From Chondrosia reniformis (lineage: Eukaryota; Porifera; Demospongiae; Chondrillida; Chondrillidae), in assembly GCA_947172415.1 (NCBI GenBank), contig OX359190.1, positions 372,001-436,000 of the forward strand: DNA of 64,000 nt, written 5' to 3'. Under the pieces are notes generated by a model. The model saw only the letters and a program-made list of their open reading frames with translations, ran no database searches and was not told the origin of the DNA. Of the stretch, positions 32,207-40,800 are shown in pieces (positions within the stretch are counted from its first letter, which is position 1; the number at the start of each line of letters is the position of its first letter). A program made the position numbers and the translations under genes.

Positions 32207-34387
32207 TCAAAGTACTACTACTCTACTGTTATAACTATCTGCTATGTAAATGAGTCCATCACTATCAACTGCTACACCATAAGGACCTTTCAATCCAATA
32301 TCAGTCACTTCATGGACACACTGTCCATCTTGTGTGAAGATGCTGAGCTTATTAGCACTCCATGAAGCGACCACTATATGTCCATCACTTGTGACTGCTA
32401 TACCTCGTGGATACTTCACAATGCCATTACCAAACTGCCTAATAAACTGACCATTCTGCTGAAACACTTGAATGCAATGATTACTATCTGTGACATACAC
32501 CAAATCATCAGGTGTTATGAGAATGTAACCAGGGCAATTAAACTCTCCTTCAGCTTTACCCTTGTGACCAAACCTGTACAGGAATGTACCTTCTTCTGTA
32601 AACACAGAAACACAATTACCCCAACACTCTGCCACAAATATATGTCCCTCCTTGTTAACTGCCACACCAAATGGCTTACTAACTTGACCTTGATCTTTAC
32701 CTTTTCCTCCAAACTGCCTTACAAATTCACCAGCTGCTGTGTAGATACTAATGTAGCCTTTATCAAAGTCACTAACTATCACATTCCCTGTTCTACTTAG
32801 TGCTATTCCGAACAATCTACCACCATTCTTGACTTTGAAGCTTCTTATAACTTGACCTTGTCTGTTTAGGATAGTCACTTGTCCTTTGTTATCTGAACAG
32901 TATAGCAAACCATCCGGACCTACTGCAACACCCAAATACTGAGAACCTGATGGATGCTTGAACTCCTGCTTGACTGCAGTAATTACGCTAACACCAACTA
33001 CCTTCACCTCTACTGGACTGCCTGCTACATCATGTCCTCCAACAGTCACACTCAGATGGCACTTGTCTGATGGAACACTTGCAAACTGCACCTCATATGT
33101 GCCATCTCTCATGTCTGCTACTTTACCAAACACAGGAACACCTGCTGTCACAGGACGAAGGACAGCCAACACTTTCTCTCCTCCTCTGCACTTATTGCCT
33201 CTCTCGTCTCTTGTCATCACCTTCAATTGCAAAGGAGGTTTCTTTATCCAAGGTCTCATTCTGCAGGTAACGACGTTATCCTTCACTTCCATTCCTTCCA
33301 TAGTGCAGTTTGGTGGATGGGGACTGTGATGGATGCTTCCAAGTGATGAGATGTACTTTTCCACTTCTTCTCGATCACAGCTCTTCAGACCAACAGAAGG
33401 TTGGATGGAGGCTCTTGGCATTGAGATACTACTGCTGAGAGATGACATGCGACTGACAATCTTCTTTGTCACTGATAACTGCTCTTCTGTTGTTCCATTC
33501 AAACTCATCTCTTCTGACAGGCAATGGAATGCATCAAGCTTCTTCAGACTGACCTCCAATTCTCTCTCGCGTCTCTCAAGTTCTCTTCTTCCCTTGTCTT
33601 CTGCTTCCCTCACTTCAGCAGCAAGACCATCACAGCGGGCTGTCACCATGGCAAACAGATGCTCCTTCATTCCACCAATCTCTCCTAACGCATTCTCAGA
33701 CTGCTGTTGGAGACTAGCTTTGCTGTCCTGCACTTCTTGGAGAGCAGATCTGATTGCCTTCCTTTGAGTCCTCACGGATGAAAGGCACTGCGTCAGAGTG
33801 GTCTTGTTCGACTCTCTCAGCTTATCGTCAATGTACGACACTTTGTGGGAATGGTGAGGTTCGATCGATCGACAAACAGTACAAATCATTTCTTCACAAA
33901 TGTGACAGTAAAGTTTGCAATTCTCTTTGTGTTTCGAGCATTTGAACAAATCCTGACCGCCTTGCTCAAACACTCCTTGCAACGGCTTTAATTCGTGTTT
34001 CTTCAAGACTTTTCGAGTTTCATGATGATCGACGCATTCCTGGCAAATGAACGCATCGCAAGTCGAGCAGAAACTTACGGCCGATCTCTCTTCTTCGTGT
34101 TCCTCCTGACAGATGACGCCTTCCTTCCGGTACTCGTTGCTCAAAGCCTTCTTCAGAGCGAACGGATGGTCAGAAAGATCCTTGAGAGACAAGGAGAACA
34201 CTTCCTCGCAAATCTTGCAGGAGACGCTGCGATGGAGAATCTTCTCTCGACATTCTACCTTCTCGCATAAAGCTAACGAGTGGAGACACGGTAGACATTT
34301 CAACTCTTCCACTTTCTCTCCGCAACCGACACAAGAGAGACTAAGCTCGCTGGACTGAAGGGGTGGGACCGCTGGAAGCTTCGCCAT
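32207..34387 (-). CDS. TRIM-NHL protein 5 (726 aa, intronless)
   Basis: Intact, with a 3-residue deletion before the second B-box (EQGGQDLF where others have EQGGKKEDLF) and a one-codon deletion in the blade 4 loop (VTDSNHC). The second B-box has CTVCRSIEPHHSH, a variant shared only with gene 7 on the far side of the window; the first has DHHETRKVL. Variable blade residues: K-P-F, C-P-G, Y-P-R and G-P-Y in blades 3 to 6; loops NK, FDK, CWGN, SNH, WSA, SYNS. It is the last minus-strand member before the MDH1B remnant. Confidence 0.93.
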   Translation of the reverse strand: MAKLPAVPPLQSSELSLSCVGCGEKVEELKCLPCLHSLALCEKVECREKILHRSVSCKICEEVFSLSLKDLSDHPFALKKALSNEYRKEGVICQEEHEEERSAVSFCSTCDAFICQECVDHHETRKVLKKHELKPLQGVFEQGGQDLFKCSKHKENCKLYCHICEEMICTVCRSIEPHHSHKVSYIDDKLRESNKTTLTQCLSSVRTQRKAIRSALQEVQDSKASLQQQSENALGEIGGMKEHLFAMVTARCDGLAAEVREAEDKGRRELERRERELEVSLKKLDAFHCLSEEMSLNGTTEEQLSVTKKIVSRMSSLSSSISMPRASIQPSVGLKSCDREEVEKYISSLGSIHHSPHPPNCTMEGMEVKDNVVTCRMRPWIKKPPLQLKVMTRDERGNKCRGGEKVLAVLRPVTAGVPVFGKVADMRDGTYEVQFASVPSDKCHLSVTVGGHDVAGSPVEVKVVGVSVITAVKQEFKHPSGSQYLGVAVGPDGLLYCSDNKGQVTILNRQGQVIRSFKVKNGGRLFGIALSRTGNVIVSDFDKGYISIYTAAGEFVRQFGGKGKDQGQVSKPFGVAVNKEGHIFVAECWGNCVSVFTEEGTFLYRFGHKGKAEGEFNCPGYILITPDDLVYVTDSNHCIQVFQQNGQFIRQFGNGIVKYPRGIAVTSDGHIVVASWSANKLSIFTQDGQCVHEVTDIGLKGPYGVAVDSDGLIYIADSYNSRVVVL

Positions 34388-34739
34388 TTTCAGACCTCGC
34401 CTAGTTGCTGTATTTGGTAAATGTTTATTCTATCTGTGTTGTCTAATTTTAGTAATCAGTTCAGTTGTTACTATTTTGGTACTTTATGGTTTATGTAGCA
34501 ATCTATAGATCGATTTGTAGCTGTATATACAGGATCGATTGTAGTACATATATGATTTTGTATAATTAGCTATACCAATGGACGTTCATTTCACTTGTAA
34601 CATTCTTATTTAAGGGTTATAAGAATACTTTGAAGTTCAGAAGTTTACAATTAACTGAAGAATGAGTCAATTTACTGGTTTGTGATGTGATAATTGTCAT
34701 GTGCTATGTGGAGCTGTTTGATATGAAACTGTCTACTTC
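34388..34739. other. TRIM-NHL 5 upstream flank and spacer
   Basis: About 130 bp of conserved TRIM upstream sequence, then AT-rich sequence up to the stop codon of the MDH1B-like frame. Nothing else seen. Confidence 0.4.
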
Positions 34740-35468
34740 TCATTTGATCAGTTCTATTGAATGTTCCAGTCTCTCTTTGACAGTCTCATCAAGAGCTTGA
34801 TAGCGTTTGAGGTTTAGTTCAAGTTTTCCATCTATCAGACAACATGGAACAGAGATGGCCACATTGGAAGGGAAATCCCCCACATCATTGTAGCTGTGGA
34901 CTACAACGGAGGAGAGGTCCAGTACCGCCTCCCTCCCTCTGGTACCGCCCCACACTGCCACGCCCCTCACATGGGAGGGGTTGATGGACAGCCTCTCTGC
35001 TATAATGGATGCTGCTTGCTGGCAGGTGAGGACGGCCGGGGCCACACACATGTCCACAGCTGGTGAGAGTATAGAGACACCCAACGCAGCAAAAGGACCT
35101 GACACTATCACCTTCCTCGGTTTATCCTTCAGCGAGGACAAGACATCTTTATAGACTTTAAACACCTCTCCAGATTTCTGTAACAATTTCATTTTTTCAT
35201 CACTTGTATCTTTTTGACCTTTGCCCTCTAGATTCTCTTGACCTTTGCCCTCTGACCTCTCCTCCATCTCCTCACTGCAGCTATCAGTTGGACAGCCGAC
35301 ATGATCCAGTACAAATATGACATGTGCTCCTTCAAAGGCCTCTTGCACATCTGAGCACACGTGCACTGACAGGACATGAGACAGTGCCAAGTCTTGCACC
35401 TCCATGGCTACGCCTCTCGCTATCTCCTCCTCCACTGGATCCTCACAGAGGAGACGTAGCTCCATCAT
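34740..35468 (-). pseudogene. MDH1B: MDH1B-like remnant (malate dehydrogenase family)
   Basis: A 242-codon open frame resembles the middle of animal MDH1B: a substrate-binding-fold segment (VAMEVQDLALSHVLSV), the HVIFVLD strand, and PSHVRGVAVWGG matching the MDH1B WG motif. After HSYNDVG it jumps to a segment matching the far C-terminus (NVAISVPC). Roughly 100 residues of the family, including much of the catalytic region, are therefore absent with no visible intron. The N-terminal Rossmann start is also missing: the frame ends where sequence from the TRIM upstream block begins (~35468). The first Met is simply the first ATG in frame. Probably a truncated copy; a shortened active protein is less likely. 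Confidence 0.65.
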
Positions 35469-35738
35469 ACTATTTTGGTACTTTATGGTTTATTTTGCAA
35501 TCTAAAGATTTTAGTATGTTAAATGTAGCTATTTATGTTTATGTAGATCGATTTTTAATAGTATTTTGAATTATGTTTTTGCGTTAATATGCTACTAACT
35601 TAAATTGTCTATTGTTGGAACTTGAAAGTCATCATTGTCCATATATTCCCACAGCAAACAGAGTAAGGTTTTTCAAGCAACGATATTAGTAGAGCATTTG
35701 TAATTAAGAAAATGGCTGCTGGCTAGTAATTTCAGACG
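35469..35738. other. Junction of TRIM-type flank and HUS1 upstream region
   Basis: The first ~45 bp match the TRIM-NHL upstream sequence (actattttggtactttatgg), joined directly to the broken MDH1B frame. From ~35655 it matches the region upstream of HUS1 copy 1 (5041-5131). It probably contains the HUS1 promoter. Confidence 0.5.
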
Positions 35739-38166
35739 ATGCGTTTTAGAGGCAAACTTGGAAATGTTGCAAATATTATGCAGTTAACACGTAATTGTTC
35801 ACTCTCTGCTCGCGTTTGTGAGTTTGTAGATCGTTTTCTGTTGCTGCAGGAGTTGTGACTTCATTGAGCAAAGCGAAGAAGGACTGCGTTATCAAACTGT
35901 CTCTAACGAAAGTGTGTTTCATCGGAGTAGAGTCTGGTGTGCTGGGAGGAATCAGTTTGTGGAGCGAGATACAGCAAGTAGGTCTCAGCTGTCCCAACTG
36001 CATAGCTACGAGTGGTCGTGATGTTAGAGTAGTGATGACCCACCTCCCTCCCCTGGGGTAGACACATGACTGATGTTACTATTGCATTGAATAGTATATA
36101 AAATGTATAGTATATAAAATGTATGTTACTATTGCATTGAATAGTATATAAAATGGGTGTTACCATTGCATTGAATAGTATATAAAATGTATGTGACTAT
36201 TGCATTGACTAGTATATAAAATGGGTATTACTATTGCATTGACTAGTATATAAAATGGGTGTTACTATTGCATTGAATAGTATATAAAATGGGTACATAC
36301 TCTCTGGACGTGTGTCTCACTGTAGAACAAGTACTTTGATGATTACCATATTGAGGGAAGAGACGAGAGAAATGAGATTTATTTGGAATGCAATTTAGAG
36401 CAGTTGTCTCGCGCTCTTAAATCTGCTCAGAATGCTCAACTGTTAAAAATAAAACTTGCCAGAAAGGAGGGAGCCATTTTATCCATTGAAGTCATCCAGG
36501 TACTCCCACCCCCCTCCCCTGGGGTAGACACACCTCTGTATATAGTCCAGTCATCCAGGTACTCCCACCCCCCTCCCCTGGGGTAGACACACCTCTGTAT
36601 ATAGTCCAGTCATCCAGGTACTCCCACCCCCCTCCCCTGGGGTAGACACACCTCTGTATATAGTCCAGTCATCCAGGTACTCCCACCCCCCTCCCCTGGG
36701 GTAGACACACCTCTGTATATAGTCCAGTCATCCAGGTACTCCCACCCCCTCCCCTGGGGTAGACACACCTCTGTATATAGTCCAGTCATCCAGGTACTCC
36801 CACCCCCCTCCCCTGGGGTAGACACACCTCTGTATATAGTCCAGTCATCCAGGTACTCCCACCCCCCTCCCCTGGGGTAGACACACCTCTGTATATAGTC
36901 CAGTCATCCAGGTACTCCCACCCCCCTCCCCTGGGGTAGACACACCTCTGTATATAGTCCAGTCATCCAGGTACTCCCACCCCCCTCCCCTGGGGTAGAC
37001 ACACCTCTGTATATAGTCCAGTCATCCAGGTACTCCCACCCCCTCCCCTGGGGTAGACACACCTCTGTATATAGTCCAGTCATCCAGGTACTCCCACCCC
37101 CCTCCCCTGGGGTAGACACACCTCTGTATATAGTCCAGTCATCCAGGTACTCCCACCCCCCTCCCCTGGGGTAGACACACCTCTGTAAATAGTCCAGTCA
37201 TCCAGGTACTCCCACCCCCCTCCCCTGGGGTAGACACACCTCTGTATATAGTCCAGTCATCCAGGTACTCCCCCCCCCTCCCCTGGGGTAGACACACTTC
37301 TGTATATAGTCCAGTCATCCAGGTACTCCCACCCCCCTCCCCTGGGGTATAGACTACACTTCTCTATCATCCACTGACCTCACTAGACATTTCATACTAA
37401 CTCTCAATAGATACAGTCAGTTCCACTAAGTTGCTGAAGGTGTTCCTTCTCTCTCTAGCCTACCCTCTCCAGCATGCAGCGTCAGCTGGTCCACGAGGTC
37501 CCTGTAGTGCTAGTTCCTCCTCGACTGTGGGGAGACTACCAGGAGCCAGTAATGCCAGACATCAATGTCAGCATCTACTTACCTCTCCTCAAGTCCATTA
37601 AGACACATGTCGACCGGATGAAACACATTAGCCCATATTTGGTAAGTCCATATTTCCATATTTGGAAGGCATAACCATATTTGGTAGCTCATATGAGCTG
37701 TTTCCATTTCAGTTTGTTAGTGCCAACATGGCTGGTGAATTTAAACTCAGAGTGGAGACAGATACAGTTACCGTGGGAACACTCTTTTCCAACTTACAGA
37801 ACCACAGATTTGGTAAGTCATGTCACATGACCCGCATGTGACAGTCATGTGATTGCCTTCTTTACAGATGGTTGTGATGATCAAGGAGATGCAGAATACA
37901 TGTTTGAGGCATGTATTAACGGGAAAAGGTTTTCTTCATTTTTGGGGACACCATTTATACCAAATAAGGCAATTTGTAGTGAGTGGTAATAGCATATGGC
38001 TTGCATGCTCATGTTGTGTGATAATTAACTTGACACTCAAATCCCTTGCATCACATGAGTGTCTCAATCTCTCCCTTCAGATGTGGTGGACGGAAGAGCT
38101 GTTCAGGTGTTTCTATTGCATGATGAAGTTTGCATTCAACTGTACTTTCCTGCAATTGCAAAGTGA
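35739..38166 (+). CDS. HUS1: HUS1 checkpoint protein, intact copy (277 aa)
   Basis: Subunit of the RAD9-RAD1-HUS1 (9-1-1) sliding clamp that signals DNA damage to ATR in the nucleus. Seven exons splice in frame: 35739-35790, 35850-35977, 36326-36499, 37459-37641, 37713-37812, 37868-37978 and 38081-38166. The product has 277 residues, close to human HUS1 (280). Recognisable pieces are MRFRGKLGNVANIM at the start, GGISLWSEIQQ, LSRALKSAQNAQLLKIKL, EPVMPDINVSIYLPLLKS and the C-terminal VQVFLLHDEVCIQLYFPAIA. Introns 2 and 3 carry minisatellites. The start is the first ATG after a run of stops and matches the family N-terminus. A truncated duplicate lies at 5132. The CDK gene starts 120 bp downstream. 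Confidence 0.95.
36070..36290. repeat. 34-bp minisatellite in HUS1 intron 2
   Basis: About six units of the tgttactattgcattga repeat, with some partial units, against four in the duplicate at 5463-5600. Confidence 0.8.
36500..37345. repeat. ~60-bp splice-donor minisatellite, HUS1 intron 3
   Basis: About fourteen units of 59-60 bp start at the exon 3 donor. Each unit ends with gtcatccag and is followed by gtactccc, so each recreates the last bases of exon 3 plus the intron's first bases. The true donor is at 36500. The first copy of the gene has about eight units. Confidence 0.92.
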
Positions 38167-38286
38167 CTTTTTAGTGCATTATATATACTGTATATTGAAA
38201 ATTTATGCATCCGGATATTCTAGTAAAATTACGTAAAACTGGTTTAACTGGCGGGAGTTGGGCGCCTGGAACAAGACTGAAGGGAT

Positions 38287-40637
38287 ATGGTTTCGTTGGA
38301 GGATAAAATGGACAATTACGAGAAGTTGGAGAAGATTGGAGAAGGGACGTACGGGGTAGTGTACAAAGCGAAGGAGAAGAACACCTCCAAACTGGTGGCA
38401 ATGAAAAAGATTCGCTTGGACGTGTGAGGACGCACATTGCGACACTTTGTTAGCAAGGCGAAACGACTGAATAGACTGTCGCCTTTGCTGCACAAAGCCT
38501 TTATTGATGTGGTTATTTTGACGCTTTATACAGTCCTCTTGGACTTGGTATGACTGAACTTGAACAAGTTGAAGAAACTAAAAATTATAAATACATTAAA
38601 TATTATCGTTAAATTTGGTCATGCATGTCAGAAACCTCTTGTATCCTCATCCAAAGCTCTCGCTAAGTTTAATTCCCTATAGGCCTTCTACTGTAGAATG
38701 GATGTAGTATGTAGGAAAGTGTTTTTACTCATAGCTAGTGTATATCTAATACACCATTTTTCTTAAATGCTTCATCTACTCTAGAGTAAAGGCCTATAGG
38801 GAACTAAACCTAGTGAGAGCTTTGGATGAGGATACAAGAGTCTTCTCCTTCAACTTCTCTTCTTCTCCACACAGTGACTTTGAGGGTGTTCCTTCCACCA
38901 CGATACGTGAGATCTCTTTGCTGAGAGAACTGAGTCACCCAAACATAGTGACTCTCTACCAGATCCTACACTTGGACCAGAAACTGTATCTCGTGTTTGA
39001 GTTTCTGGACTACGACCTGAAGCAGTACATTGACAGTTGTGGTGTTGCCGGGATACCCAGCCAACATGTCAAGGTGAGTTGTACTTGTTACAAGCCCTCC
39101 TTACTGAACCACACCCCCTCCTTACTGAAACACACCCCCTCCTTACTGAACCACACCCCCTCCTTACTGAACCACACCCCTTCCTTACTGAACCACACCC
39201 CCACCTTACTGAACCACACCCCCTCCTTACTGAACCACACCCCCACCTTACTGAACCACACCCCCACCTTACTGAACCACACCCCCACCTTACTGAACCA
39301 CACCCCCATCTTACTTGACCACTCCCCCATCTTACTTGACCACACCCCCATCTTACTGAACCACACCCCCATCTCACTGGACCACACCCCCAACTTACTG
39401 GGCCACACCCCCATCTCACTTGACCACATCCCCATCTCACTGAACCACACCCCCATCTTTCTCAATCAGTTAATCTCTTTGTGGAATGTCACATGTGTGT
39501 CATGTGAGACATCTTGTGTACTTTATAGAGCCTGGCGTACCAGCTGATGGACGGAACAGCATTCTGTCACCAGAAGAGGGTTCTTCATCGAGATCTGAAG
39601 CCCCAAAACCTCTTGGTCAGTGTCAAGGGCCAGTCACCAGTCATAAAGCTAGCAGACTTTGGACTAGCTCGCGCATTTGGAGTACCAGTTCGCACTTACA
39701 CTCATGAGGTACTCTCTATGTCACAATCTGTCAAACTGTCACACCACTTGATGGTGTCTGTGTGAGGGTGTATCTATGTAAGGGTGTATCTATGTAAGGG
39801 TGTATCTATGTAAGGGTGTATCTATGTGAGGGTGTATCTATGTAAGGGTGTATCTGTGTGAGGGTGTATCTGTGTGAGGGTGTATCTATGTAAGGGTGTA
39901 TCTGTGTGAGGGTGTATCTGTGTGAGGGTGTATCTATGTAAGGGTGTATCTATGTAAGGGTGTATCTGTATGAGGTTGAGGGTACCAGTATACTAAATTC
40001 AATTGAGTACTACCTCCCTGCAGGTGGTGACGCTGTGGTACAGATGTCCAGAACTGTTACTAGGCTCCCAGTTCTACTCCACTCCAGTGGACCTGTGGTC
40101 CATCGGATGCATTTTCATAGAAATGGTCAACCGTAGGCCAGTGTTTCCAGGAGATTCTGAGATTGACCAACTCTTCAGGATCTTCCGTACACTGGGTACT
40201 CCGGATGAGCAGGTGTGGCCTGGAGTGACAAAGTTACCCGATTACGAAGCAACCTTCCCAAAGTGGAAACCACAAAAGTTATCAAAAGTGATAAAGAACC
40301 TCGAACCAGAAGGAATTGACCTCATCCAGGTGAGACGGCTGTTTGTGACATAATATATAGCTAGTATATAGTAAAATCTCACTTTTTGCTAAATGCTGTC
40401 TGTAATTCACTTGTCAATAGACTTATTACTTGAGGTAGATCTACATATGTATGTAGCTTTATATAAAGTGAGTGGTTATTTATACTAAAATATAGACTAG
40501 CAATCTTTATTCTTTTTACTTCTCTTTAACAGAAACTGTTGACCTACGTCCCCCAAATGAGAATCTCTGCCATGCACGCAAAGAGCCATCCCTACTTCCA
40601 ATCCCTGTTACCAGCGGGAGCAGACAGTGCCGTCTAG
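38287..40637 (+). CDS. Cyclin-dependent kinase, CDK1/2 type (308 aa)
   Basis: Ser/Thr kinase of the cell-cycle CDK1/CDK2/CDK3 group. Exons 38287-38423, 38875-39073, 39529-39708, 40024-40329 and 40533-40637 splice in frame to 308 residues. Visible motifs: glycine loop GEGTYGVV (18-25), catalytic Lys in VAMKKIRL (about 40), a cyclin-binding helix reading PSTTIRE instead of [25 protein letters not shown]-loop TYTHE, then the [18 protein letters not shown] segment typical of CDK1/2. The N-terminus has a few extra residues (MVSLEDK) before [11 protein letters not shown]; the second Met at residue 8 would give the usual length. Introns 1 to 3 hold an inverted-repeat element and two minisatellites. 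CDK1 versus CDK2 cannot be settled by eye. Confidence 0.93.
38630..38865. mobile_element. Inverted-repeat (MITE-like) element in CDK intron 1
   Basis: The arm near 38636-38700 (with tccctataggcctt) is the imperfect reverse complement of the arm near 38775-38850 (aaggcctatagggaac). This gives a foldback element of about 220 bp. The right arm reaches to about 15 bp before the exon 2 acceptor, so its C/T-rich end supplies part of the polypyrimidine tract. A related single arm occurs at 51495-51600. No transposase is present. Confidence 0.7.
39095..39470. repeat. ~21-bp C-rich minisatellite in CDK intron 2
   Basis: About eighteen degenerate units of the type cttactgaaccacaccccc fill most of the intron upstream of the exon 3 acceptor at 39528. 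Open frames across it on both strands are repeat artefacts. Confidence 0.85.
39765..39975. repeat. 16-bp minisatellite in CDK intron 3
   Basis: About thirteen units of gggtgtatctatgtaa, with a variant gggtgtatctgtgtga interspersed. It is G-rich on the sense strand, unlike most intronic repeats in this window. Confidence 0.85.
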
Positions 40638-40800
40638 AGGTTGAAGGACTCTGTCAAATGTATATAATATATATAATATCAATGAAGAGATTTTTAACTG
40701 CATTCATTGAAAGCTATTAAACTCTGTTTACTGAATGTAATATAACACCTCCAACTGATTTCTACAATTACAGTTCTAAAGTGTTTGGTTGCATAAGGAA

